From Cyanobacterium sp. uoEpiScrs1 (GTDB lineage Bacteria; Cyanobacteriota; Cyanobacteriia; Cyanobacteriales; Microcystaceae), in NCBI RefSeq assembly GCF_947331815.1, contig NZ_OX373462.1, forward strand, positions 1,909,376-1,973,375: a stretch of DNA of 64,000 nucleotides. Direction: 5' to 3'. The notes beneath the pieces are model-generated. The model saw only the letters and a program-made list of their open reading frames with translations, made no database searches and had not been told where the DNA came from. Positions 20,433 through 29,063 of the stretch are shown here, piece by piece. Position 1 is the first letter of the stretch. Each line of letters starts with the position of its first letter. Made by a program: the position numbers and the translations under genes.

Positions 20433-22034
20433 TCAAGTTTTGTTAAATTTTTGGCTGATACGAGAGAGAAGGATCTCTACTTCAGGCAGTTTTAATTGCA
20501 TAGACAGAACAATAAAGAGACCAAAAGCAACTCCCAAAGCTAGAGTTAATTGTAATAATTGCAGCAATAAATTATTACTTCCTAAGAGTTGTTCCCAAGC
20601 CAAACTAATTATCCAACTTCCTGTACCAGCTATGCCACTGATGGCTATTAATTTCAACAAAGATTGTCCCCATTCTTTTAATGGTAAACCATGAAGACGA
20701 CGATTTAAGATCCATAAGAATATTATCATTGATGTGATATTTACTCCAATAGTAGCCAATACTAATCCTGAGGTAGCAAAGGACTTATATGATAAGAAAT
20801 CAAGCAATCCATTGAGAAAAATATTAAAAACACTCACCTTAAAGGGAGTTTCTCCATCTCCTAAGGCATAAAATACCCTAACCAAAATGTCCCTACCCAA
20901 GTAAAAGAACATTCCTAATCCATAAGACATTAAAACCGGAACAACAATATCTACATCAGTTGATTTGAAAGCTCCTCGTTGGTAAATCACCTTAATAATT
21001 AACGGAGCAAGAGCCGTAAAAGTAGCTGTTAAAGGGAGCATTGTTAATGCGGCTAAGAATAGTCCTTGACGGATTCTTAATTTTAATTCTGGCCAATTAT
21101 CTGGGGTTGTCAAACGAGAAAATATCGGTAGGAAGGGAACTAAAATCATATTAGAAATGATTCCCAAAGGTGTTAGGGCAACAAAATTTGCATACCGCAT
21201 GGCAGCTGCTGCATTTTGAATAAATGACGCAAAAAAAAGATCAGTATAGACGTTAACATGTAACATTCCTGATGAGAGGGTAGCAGGTCCTATAACTCGT
21301 ATCACATCTATCACTCCTGGAATACGCCAATTGAAACGCAAGCGCAATTTTCCCATTCCAGCACGACTTTGGGCAATTAATTGAACAATCCACTGTAAAG
21401 TTCCGCCGATAAGAGTTCCTCCAGCTAAAACCATTCCTCCTAGCTGAACATATTGAGGAGAGTTAATTTGATTCCCCACTGACCAAACGAAAATCCCAAT
21501 ACTGATCACAATTGCTAAACTAGAGAATAAAGGACTAATACTGGGGAGTAAATAATGATTAGCTACATTGAGAGTTCCAAAACCAATACCAATAAGTCCT
21601 GCTAGAAGAGCTAAGGGAGCCATAATTTGTAGTTGTTGAACTGCAATCACTCTAGTTGTCTCTTCTAATCCTGGGGCTAGGATGTCAATAAATATCCCAG
21701 CAAAGACAATTAGAATTATAGTAGTTACCAGCAAAATAATACTTACTAAAGTAGTGACTGTTTCCACAATGGACGCAGATTCGGACTTATTACGTTTAGC
21801 AAGAACACTAACTAAGGCACTATGAAAAGGTCCGTTAATTCCTCCTAAAAGAATTAAGAGAAACCCTGGAATTACGTAGGCATAAGCATAGGCATTAACT
21901 ACTGAACTTACTCCAAAGGCTGCAGCAATCACTTGTTCTCTAATTAACCCAAAGACTTTACTAATTAGGGTAGCTATGGCAACAATGCTTGCAATACTAA
22001 ATAGGGAACGAGAAACTTTTTTCTGATTAGACAC
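20433..22034 (-). CDS. murJ: Lipid II flippase MurJ (MviN)
   Basis: The 533-residue polytopic protein has the MurJ/MviN layout of about 14 membrane segments. It opens with SIASIVAIATLISKVFGLIR, the family N-terminal motif (K-x-F-G-x-x-R-E), followed by AAAFG. The conserved GGINGPFHSA segment near residue 65 is present. MurJ flips lipid-linked peptidoglycan precursors across the membrane. The length is normal and no lesion is visible. It is convergent with nothing close and its promoter lies in the large decayed region upstream. Confidence 0.92.
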   Translation of the reverse strand: MSNQKKVSRSLFSIASIVAIATLISKVFGLIREQVIAAAFGVSSVVNAYAYAYVIPGFLLILLGGINGPFHSALVSVLAKRNKSESASIVETVTTLVSIILLVTTIILIVFAGIFIDILAPGLEETTRVIAVQQLQIMAPLALLAGLIGIGFGTLNVANHYLLPSISPLFSSLAIVISIGIFVWSVGNQINSPQYVQLGGMVLAGGTLIGGTLQWIVQLIAQSRAGMGKLRLRFNWRIPGVIDVIRVIGPATLSSGMLHVNVYTDLFFASFIQNAAAAMRYANFVALTPLGIISNMILVPFLPIFSRLTTPDNWPELKLRIRQGLFLAALTMLPLTATFTALAPLIIKVIYQRGAFKSTDVDIVVPVLMSYGLGMFFYLGRDILVRVFYALGDGETPFKVSVFNIFLNGLLDFLSYKSFATSGLVLATIGVNITSMIIFLWILNRRLHGLPLKEWGQSLLKLIAISGIAGTGSWIISLAWEQLLGSNNLLLQLLQLTLALGVAFGLFIVLSMQLKLPEVEILLSRISQKFNKT

Positions 22035-22343
22035 GAGATTTTTTATAAAATACTGACTATCAATTATCAGTTATTTTGAGAAGATATACAAGAAATTAAT
22101 CTAGTTAAAATTAGATGAGTTTATAAGTTAATTTAAATAGAATATACGTGATAATATATCATAATTAATTATCTATTGATTGTTATATACAATTTGGTAA
22201 AGTTCTTATGCATAAAAGTTTTTTATAAAATTGTACCAAGAATTATATTAAACAAAACTATTTTATATAGTTTATCTCTACGCTACTAATATTGAAGTAT
22301 GTTCAGAGTTACATAATTCAATAAAAGAGTATCAACTTTATTT

Positions 22344-22388
22344 GAAAAAATACACTTTAATTAATATTTTATTAAAGTGTATTTTTTC
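22344..22388. repeat. Perfect 18-bp inverted repeat
   Basis: The arms 22344-22361 (GAAAAAATACACTTTAAT) and 22371-22388 are exact reverse complements with a 9-nt loop. The T-rich right arm could act as a plus-strand terminator, but no gene ends here. Confidence 0.8.
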
Positions 22389-22753
22389 TTAACTTAGATA
22401 TAGCAAATCAACATTTGTAGTATTCTTAATGAGTCTTTAAAATTATAGTTTTAGTTATATAAATTTTAATCGTAATTTATTTTAAACAAAAGTTAATATT
22501 TTGTATTTCTAATATTTCTGCATATCATAATCTATAAATATCACCTAAAATATATACGAAAAAGCTATAGAGAAAGGTCAAACATAATATGAACTTATAA
22601 AAATTAGTTTTATAAAATCATTTTTTTTCTAAAAATATCAAACAGGTTAGTTTTAATTGCAACAAAAATCAACGCAAAATAATTAAACGGTAAAGTATTT
22701 ATTCATAGTTTTATATACTTCAGCTTAACAAATAAGTATTAAACAAAATATAA

Positions 22754-22918
22754 TCAAGATACTAAGTCTATAAAAACATCTTCAGGAAGTAACCTCTGTA
22801 AAAAATATTTTATTAAAGGAATATGATGAATAGTATCTTGGTCCATCAAGATAACATAATCTGCCTCAAAATCTAATCCACTAAAAGGTAGAACATAACT
22901 AAGAAGACTGAACTTCAA
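22754..22918 (-). pseudogene. C-terminal coding remnant, family not recognised
   Basis: The minus-strand frame reads a protein-like 54 residues, including the stretch YVILMDQDTIHHIPLIKYF and ending LLPEDVFIDLVS before TGA. Its composition is unlike the random AT-rich translations around it. There is only a TTG at 22916-22918 to start it, and the frame is closed by TAG at 22931-22933; another frame just upstream (HRIEAQFIE) may continue it through a frameshift. I read it as the 3' end of a dead gene. A small intact orphan is the alternative. Confidence 0.45.
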
Positions 22919-23122
22919 TGAACTGTGCCTCTATTCTGTGAAATGTTATAATAATCAGCGGTTATATGATTTTTAGACAAATGTGATTAAGTACTATTAT
23001 AATAGATGAACCAAAGACATTTTTTAGGAGGTATTATATTGATAATTATATGTTAAAAACACAGTATATTATTATCAGTATGACTAGTGATATATAGTTT
23101 GATTTTTCTATTTTTAAAAGAA

Positions 23123-23174
23123 CTCCATAGTAGTTAACATTATCATTTTTTTGATAATGTTAACTACTATGGAG
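23123..23174. repeat. Perfect 23-bp inverted repeat
   Basis: The arms 23123-23145 and 23152-23174 are exact reverse complements (core CATAGTAGTTAACATTATCA) around a 6-nt T loop. It stands in the decayed region and ends no intact gene. Confidence 0.85.
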
Positions 23175-23240
23175 AAAATAAACAACTAACTCAATTTAGT
23201 TTGGAATAACTCTGATTTGATTGAGGGGTAGATATAGAGG

Positions 23241-23482
23241 TTTATTGAACAACATAAGTCAAACACTGAAGTATTTAACAAGTTGAGTTCCCTTATTGAA
23301 TATCAAAAGGATAGATCGGATTATTTTGCCGTTTTTTTGATATAGACACTAATAATTATGGACCCGTCGGCATTAAAATTTCGGTTAAATGACTGATTAA
23401 ACAGGCAATTAAGGAAATTTACATACTACCAAGTACAACACTTCATGAGCTTAATTTTTCTCCTCAAAAAATATTTCAATAA
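23241..23482 (+). pseudogene. Decayed gene with frameshift and stop, family not recognised
   Basis: A coherent translation starts FIEQHKSNTEVFNKLSSLIE and continues to RSDYFAVF. At a run of seven T near 23334-23340 the frame must change, after which FDIDTNNYGPVGIKISVK follows. An in-frame TGA then precedes LIKQAIKEIYILPSTTLHE and SPQKIFQ before TAA at 23480-23482. The joined reading faintly resembles a signalling domain (YFAVFFDID as in some GGDEF strands), but it is too short to assign. The gene lies 120 bp upstream of aar on the same strand. Confidence 0.45.
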
Positions 23483-23601
23483 GTTATTTCTCTCCAAGAG
23501 GGGTGTTTTTATGTAATATTGTTAACAGTCTTAATACTATTTAAATCCTGTCCTCTTTATTTTCCGCTTCTTATAAGCATAGTCTAACTTAAAAACAATC
23601 A

Positions 23602-24621
23602 ATGTTTGGTCTGATCGGTCATCTTACCAGTTTGGAACACGCCCAAGCCGTTGCCCATGCTCTCGGCTACCCTGAATACGCCAATCAAGGTCTTGATTTT
23701 TGGTGTTCAGCTCCACCACAAATTGTTGATAATTTCCATGTCACCAGTGTTACGAGACAAACCATAGAAGGAAGATATATAGAATCTTGTTTCTTACCAG
23801 AAATGCTTATGAATAGACGGATTAAGGCTGCTATTCGTAAGATCTTGAATGCCATGGCTTTAGCACAAAAGTCAGACATTAATATCACTGCATTGGGAGG
23901 ATTTTCTTCAATTATTTTTGAAGAATTCAACCTCAAAGATAACAAGCAAGTTCGTAATGTAGAGTTAGAATTTGAACGCTTTACTACAGGTAATACTCAC
24001 ACTGCCTATATTGTCTGTCGCCAGCTTGAGCAAGCATCAGTCCAGCTTGGTATTGACTTATCTCGAGCAACGGTTGCCGTCTGTGGGGCAACAGGTGATA
24101 TTGGAAGTGCGGTCTGTCGTTGGTTAGATAGAAAAACTGATGTAGCCGAATTGTTATTAATTGCTCGAAATCAAAAACGGCTACAAAAACTACAAGAAGA
24201 ATTAGGACGAGGTAGAATTCTGGAGCTAGAAGAGGCATTACCCCAGGCTGACATCATTGTTTGGGTAGCCAGTATGCCTAAAGGGATGGAAATCAATTCC
24301 GAGATCTTGAAAAAGCCTGCTGTTATTATAGATGGCGGCTATCCTAAAAATTTAGATACTAAAATTCAGCATCCCGATGTTCATATCCTTAAGGGAGGAA
24401 TTGTTGAGCATTCTCTGGATATCAACTGGAAAATAATGGAAATTGTCAACATGGATATTCCTTCTCGCCAAATGTTCGCCTGTTTTGCCGAAGGCATTTT
24501 ACTGGAGTTTGAAGGCTGGCATACTAATTTTTCTTGGGGTCGTAATCAAATTACTGTTAGTAAAATGGAGCAAATCGGCCAAGCTTCTATTAAACATGGT
24601 TTTAGACCTTTTTTGGGCTAA
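23602..24621 (+). CDS. aar: Long-chain acyl-[acyl-carrier-protein] reductase (AAR)
   Basis: The 339-residue protein begins [18 protein letters not shown], the hallmark start of cyanobacterial acyl-ACP reductase, and has the usual length. A Rossmann NADPH-binding motif ([14 protein letters not shown]) lies near residues 160-173. The active-site cysteine region is [16 protein letters not shown] near residue 294. The enzyme reduces acyl-ACP to a fatty aldehyde, normally consumed by aldehyde-deformylating oxygenase to make alkanes. That gene is not adjacent here, and neither is accA, which often follows. The enzyme itself looks intact. Confidence 0.95.
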   Translation: MFGLIGHLTSLEHAQAVAHALGYPEYANQGLDFWCSAPPQIVDNFHVTSVTRQTIEGRYIESCFLPEMLMNRRIKAAIRKILNAMALAQKSDINITALGGFSSIIFEEFNLKDNKQVRNVELEFERFTTGNTHTAYIVCRQLEQASVQLGIDLSRATVAVCGATGDIGSAVCRWLDRKTDVAELLLIARNQKRLQKLQEELGRGRILELEEALPQADIIVWVASMPKGMEINSEILKKPAVIIDGGYPKNLDTKIQHPDVHILKGGIVEHSLDINWKIMEIVNMDIPSRQMFACFAEGILLEFEGWHTNFSWGRNQITVSKMEQIGQASIKHGFRPFLG

Positions 24622-24950
24622 TCCAAGCTCAACAAGAGTCTAAAAATCTGAAATAGAAAAAAATACAGTAATCTAAGTGTTTTAAGAACTGACCTTAACT
24701 TAAATATGGCTAAAATTGTCTAGAATTTCGCCTATATTTCCTAAGTTAAGTGGAGTTCTTTATGTCTGTAGTTATTGGTATGAGAAGTATTTAAGTATTG
24801 TGGTTTACTCTACTCAGGCAATACTGACTGAATGCAAGACATCTTAATCTAAATCATATTTTGATTAACTTTTAATTTAAATTGATTAGTTAAATGATCA
24901 GTAGATATCAATTTTTATGTAACAGATAGTTGACAAAAAACGGTACAGTC
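24622..24950. other. Intergenic region aar-PBP4, no gene seen
   Basis: The 329-bp gap contains an imperfect inverted repeat (CTTAACTTAAATAT near 24695 and ATATTTCCTAAGTTAAG near 24735) that could be the aar terminator. No coding remnant was found; a small frame near 24762 encodes only about ten residues. Confidence 0.45.
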
Positions 24951-25829
24951 ATGAAACGAATTGCTTCTTACTCTCAGTCCCTCGCTATTTTGACAACAAT
25001 TTCCCTTGCTTGGGGGAATTCGTCTATTGCTGGAGAAACTAACTCTATCACTACAATCGATTATTTCCAGGGGAGACAGTCCATTGAAATTTATGTTCCT
25101 AAATCTGAACCAAGAACGTCGGCAGGCTGTGCAACTTTAATTGAACCAGTTATCTCTAATATCATGGGCAGCTATCGGGATAACTGGGGAATTCTGGCGG
25201 AACAAATAGAAGAAGGGACTACTTTATACAGTCATAACGCCGATAAATTTTTTATTCCTGCCTCTAATATTAAATTATTTACTACTGCTGCTGCTCTACA
25301 AAAATTAGATCCTCAATCTAAGATTAAGTCTAAATCTCTACAAGATTGGATTAAAGTTACTAACGTTAGAAGTGATAACTATCATGCTGATATCCTTTTG
25401 AGTCATATCGGGGGAGCATCTGCTGCTAAATTAGCCTTAGCTCAAATGGGGGTTAATCCTAATAGTTTCCGTCAAGCCGATGGCTCAGGATTATCTCGAC
25501 GCAATGTTGCCACTCCCAGATCATTAATAATGACCCTACGGGCAATGTATTATGCTCCGGATAGGGATGTCTTCTATTCCTCTTTACCTATTGCTGGAAT
25601 AAGTGGAACCCTTAGAAATCGTATGAAAGGAACTCCTGCCCAAGGTAAAGTTTATGCTAAAACAGGGACATTGCGAGGAGTTCGGGCATTATCAGGGTAC
25701 ATGAACCATCCCAACTTTGGAAAGGTGGTCTTTAGTATTCTCGTCAATAATCCTCGGGTTTCTGGTTCTTCTCTAGTACGTGCTATTGATCGAATTATCC
25801 TTCAACTTAGTATTACACCACCTTGTTAG
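24951..25829 (+). CDS. PBP4-type D-Ala-D-Ala carboxypeptidase with central domains deleted
   Basis: From ATG 24951 the protein has 292 residues, with a signal peptide at the start. The penicillin-binding motifs are all present: SNIK (S105-K108), SDN (S141) and KTG (K237, in YAKTGTLRG). In PBP4/DacB enzymes roughly 200 or more residues (domains II and III) lie between the first two motifs. Here only 33 residues separate them, and the join (DPQSKIKSKSLQDW) stays in frame. The usual length is over 420. It may be a shortened but active carboxypeptidase or a gene on its way out. A TTG at 24930 is a less likely start. Confidence 0.8.
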   Translation: MKRIASYSQSLAILTTISLAWGNSSIAGETNSITTIDYFQGRQSIEIYVPKSEPRTSAGCATLIEPVISNIMGSYRDNWGILAEQIEEGTTLYSHNADKFFIPASNIKLFTTAAALQKLDPQSKIKSKSLQDWIKVTNVRSDNYHADILLSHIGGASAAKLALAQMGVNPNSFRQADGSGLSRRNVATPRSLIMTLRAMYYAPDRDVFYSSLPIAGISGTLRNRMKGTPAQGKVYAKTGTLRGVRALSGYMNHPNFGKVVFSILVNNPRVSGSSLVRAIDRIILQLSITPPC

Positions 25830-26084
25830 TAAATGGTTAAGTTTACGATATTTAATATAAGATTCTGGTTGCTATTTTTAGTTTCTATTTCTTAATAAAA
25901 ATCATATAAAAACTATTACTTTTTACGAAAAATGGTGTCTTAATATTCTAGTTAGCTGGTGCTTTGAATAATAAGAGAGTGGATAGTCCATTATAGATAG
26001 ATATCTGAAGTTTGCTTCCCAGATGTCCCCTACAGTCATACACTTGTCTAAAAGAGGTGTAACAGGCAATCGCGAGGTTTTATT

Positions 26085-27374
26085 GTGAAAAAAGTTTTAG
26101 CAATTATACTTGGTGGCGGAGCAGGTACGCGGCTTTATCCCCTAACTAAGCTGCGGGCTAAACCTGCTGTTCCTCTCGCAGGTAAATATCGTCTAATCGA
26201 TATTCCAGTTAGTAATTGTATTAACTCAGAAATTCTCAAAATCTATGTTTTAACTCAATTCAATTCTGCTTCTCTTAATCGTCATATCACTCGAACTTAC
26301 AGTTTTTCGGGGTTTAGTAGTGGATTTGTGGAAGTATTAGCGGCACAACAAACTCCGAAAAATCCTAAGTGGTTCCAAGGAACAGCTGATGCAGTACGCC
26401 AGTACCTTTGGGCATTTCAAGAATGGGATGTTGATGAGTATTTAATTCTATCTGGAGATCATCTGTATCGGATGGATTATAGTGATTTCATCCAACGGCA
26501 TCGGGATACTAATGCTGATATTACACTTTCAGTAGTTCCTATTGATAAAAAGCGGGCCTCTAGTTTTGGATTAATGAAAATTAATGATCATGGCCGCGTA
26601 GTTGATTTTAGTGAAAAACCTACAGGGGAAGAACTGAAACAGATGGCAGTAAATACAACTGTCCTAGGTTTAAACGCAGCACAAGCCAAAGAAAGTCCTT
26701 ATATTGCCTCTATGGGAATTTATGTCTTTAAAAAAGAGGTCTTAGCTACACTTTTGCAGAAAAATCCAGAACAAACAGATTTTGGGAAAGAAATTATTCC
26801 TTTCTCTGCTAAGGATTACAATTTACAAGCCTATTTATTTAAGGGGTATTGGGAAGATATTGGAACTATTGAGGCATTTTATGAAGCTAATTTATCCCTT
26901 AATCGCCAGCCAACACCATCTTTTAGCTTTTACCATGAAAAAGCCCCAATCTATACCCGTGGACGTTCTTTACCCCCAACAAAAATTCTTAACTCTAACA
27001 TCACTGAATCAATGATTAGTGAAGGCTGTATTATTAAAGACTGTCGTATTCACAATTCTGTATTAGGAATTCGTTCAAGAATTGAATCTAATTGTACGGT
27101 GGAAGATACGATGATGATGGGAGCGGATTATTATGAATCTCCAGAAACGAGACAAACTCAAAAACAGCAGGGTAAAATTCCCATAGGGATTGGAGAAAAC
27201 AGCACAATCAGACGAGCAATCGTAGATAAAAACGCGCGGATTGGCCTAAATGTTACTATTGTCAATAAAGAACAAGTCGAAGAATCTAATTGTGAAGATG
27301 AGGGCTTTTATATTCGTAATGGTATTGTAGTGATTCTTAAGAATGCTATTATTCCCAATGGAAAAATCATCTAG
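26085..27374 (+). CDS. glgC: Glucose-1-phosphate adenylyltransferase (ADP-glucose pyrophosphorylase)
   Basis: The 429-residue enzyme makes ADP-glucose for glycogen. The N-terminal nucleotide motif [20 protein letters not shown] is intact, as are the [10 protein letters not shown] catalytic region near 140-150 and the FSEKP substrate segment near 186. The C-terminal left-handed helix domain ends in IIPNGKII, as in cyanobacterial GlgC. The GTG at 26085 is the start: GAGG precedes it at about 12 bases and the length then equals the family norm. A terminator hairpin follows at 27385. Glycogen storage fits a symbiont fed by or feeding a host. Confidence 0.97.
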   Translation: MKKVLAIILGGGAGTRLYPLTKLRAKPAVPLAGKYRLIDIPVSNCINSEILKIYVLTQFNSASLNRHITRTYSFSGFSSGFVEVLAAQQTPKNPKWFQGTADAVRQYLWAFQEWDVDEYLILSGDHLYRMDYSDFIQRHRDTNADITLSVVPIDKKRASSFGLMKINDHGRVVDFSEKPTGEELKQMAVNTTVLGLNAAQAKESPYIASMGIYVFKKEVLATLLQKNPEQTDFGKEIIPFSAKDYNLQAYLFKGYWEDIGTIEAFYEANLSLNRQPTPSFSFYHEKAPIYTRGRSLPPTKILNSNITESMISEGCIIKDCRIHNSVLGIRSRIESNCTVEDTMMMGADYYESPETRQTQKQQGKIPIGIGENSTIRRAIVDKNARIGLNVTIVNKEQVEESNCEDEGFYIRNGIVVILKNAIIPNGKII

Positions 27375-27384
27375 CAGTCAATAA

Positions 27385-27434
27385 ATTTTCATCTTCAAAA
27401 GGCAGGAAGTTCCTTACCCTTTGGAGATGAAAAT
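27385..27434 (+). terminator. Terminator hairpin after glgC
   Basis: ATTTTCATCTTCAAAAGGCA (from 27385) pairs with CCTTTGGAGATGAAAAT (to 27434) over about 20 bp with G-U pairs and a short loop. It starts 10 bp after the glgC stop and may serve both strands, because an SLH gene converges from the right. Confidence 0.75.
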
Positions 27435-27513
27435 CTAGAGGTACTATATTGAAATTATCCCCTTTCTGAATTCAGAAAAAACAATCAAAGAAAAATAAAA
27501 GGAGAATCTTTTT

Positions 27514-28773
27514 TTATTTTTTAGTAGTATTGTTAGCTTGATTTGACTCTGACTGAATACATTTAACCGCCCTTACTAGAACTGCTGCTGTATAATCGCG
27601 AGTCGCCTTACGATTGGGGGCAAACTCGGTTCCTTCTTCGTTAAGAGGACTGGCAACACCACAATAACCAGACATTTGGCTAATTACATTTTCCGCCCAA
27701 TTACCAGAAATGTCAGAAAACTGAATTGGTTTTTGGGTTTGTTGAGTCTTCTGTGGCAAATTGAGTTGTTTCTTTAGATGAATAGTTACACGATGTATAG
27801 TATCAATTAACTCAGCGCGGGTAATATACTCAGTTGGTTGAAGGGCATTATTGGGATTCCCACTATTTAGGAAGTTCCATTGTGCCCATTTTATTTTTTT
27901 TGCACTCCAGCGATCACCTGATACGTCTTTAAAAGCAACAACATCCCGTTTGGGTTGTGTCTCTAGATCTACATTAGAAACCTTACTAAGCGCGTCAACA
28001 GCCATGACAATCAATTCTTCACGGGTAATAGCCTCTCGAGGACGGAAAGTATTATCTTCAAAACCAGTTACAATTTTCATAACTGCCGCTTGTTCGACTT
28101 CAGATTTATAGACATTATTATTTATATCCGTAAATATACTTTCCAAATTGGTATTTACAGTTGAGGTAGTTTTTCGTTTAGGATTAATTGCTGTTTCAGT
28201 TACTTTTATTTCTCCGGTAATTGCTGCCTGAGATCCGCTCAAATAAAAGTGACCTAACATTTTCCCTTGATAAGCTCGTTTAGAAAATTGCCATCCAGGA
28301 TTTAAAATCACTTTCATGAATCCAGAAGCCAATCCTTTTGTGCTGCCAACAACTATTTCTTGGTAATTACCACCTCTTGGAGTGCCTACTAATACTAACT
28401 CACCATCACGGGGAACTAAACGCAAAAGGTAATCTAATCCTAAGTCATTTCCGTCAACTCGAATAGAATAGCCGTTACTATCAGTGGCGCGGCGACAAAT
28501 TCCCGTAAAGTCAAAAGTTAATAAAAGAGGTTCTACTAAAGTAGGATTGGCACCTTTTTCAGTCCAACAAGCTTGTTTATCAGGTATTTGTTCAATAATC
28601 AACAGGTCGTATTTACCCTGTCCATAAGGTCTAGCAATCGCAACAACGTTATTTTGTTGAATAGCTTGTTCCTCAAAAGTTGAAGCTTGGGCAGAGATAT
28701 TAAAAGGCATTAGAGTAGGAAAAGCAACACTTGCTAAAGTTGCAAGTTTTAGAAATAAGTTCAATTTTTTCAT
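27514..28773 (-). CDS. Exported DUF3747 protein with S-layer homology domains
   Basis: The 419-residue protein has a signal peptide (LATLASVAFPTLMPFNISAQA). A DUF3747-like domain (about residues 30-185, with QACWTEKGANPTLVEPLLLTF) follows, and then SLH repeats from about 220 on. The SLH sequences are recognisable from AAVMKIVTGFEDNTFRPREAIT, NNALQPTEYITRAEL and the C-terminal FAPNRKATRDYTAAVLVRAV. SLH domains attach proteins to peptidoglycan-linked polymers of the envelope. The product is expected at the outer envelope or periplasm. It is convergent with glgC. No frameshift is visible. Confidence 0.88.
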   Translation of the reverse strand: MKKLNLFLKLATLASVAFPTLMPFNISAQASTFEEQAIQQNNVVAIARPYGQGKYDLLIIEQIPDKQACWTEKGANPTLVEPLLLTFDFTGICRRATDSNGYSIRVDGNDLGLDYLLRLVPRDGELVLVGTPRGGNYQEIVVGSTKGLASGFMKVILNPGWQFSKRAYQGKMLGHFYLSGSQAAITGEIKVTETAINPKRKTTSTVNTNLESIFTDINNNVYKSEVEQAAVMKIVTGFEDNTFRPREAITREELIVMAVDALSKVSNVDLETQPKRDVVAFKDVSGDRWSAKKIKWAQWNFLNSGNPNNALQPTEYITRAELIDTIHRVTIHLKKQLNLPQKTQQTQKPIQFSDISGNWAENVISQMSGYCGVASPLNEEGTEFAPNRKATRDYTAAVLVRAVKCIQSESNQANNTTKK

Positions 28774-29063
28774 ATTTTTTATATAACTTAATTGTCATTA
28801 TAGCTGTTAGAACGATTGAGCTATGCAATAAAACCCAACGTAGTTTGTTGACCTTATTAATGAGTATTGAGTTCCGTCCCTTATAGGAGTATTGCAAAGT
28901 TGGCATAAGCTGAGATTATAAAAGTAAATCCTGATCAATTTATATTTCTTTTTCTTTTACTTAATTTAGATTTAGTATATTTTAGCTAACTAGATATGGG
29001 AAAAGAACTGTCCTGATATTTTAGTTAAACTGTTGAGGAAAGCTTGTAACTATTATAATTTTC
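28774..29063. other. Divergent promoter region, SLH gene and thioredoxin-domain gene
   Basis: The 290-bp region separates two divergent genes and should hold both promoters. I see no clear operator or hairpin in it. Confidence 0.45.

Larger units (their letters stand above)
22035..23601. other. 1.57-kb decayed region between murJ and aar
   Basis: The region holds no intact gene. It contains two perfect hairpins (22344-22388 and 23123-23174) and two protein-like remnants, one on each strand (22754-22918 minus, 23241-23482 plus). In many cyanobacteria the aldehyde-deformylating oxygenase gene lies directly upstream of acyl-ACP reductase; no fragment here resembles it. Confidence 0.7.
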
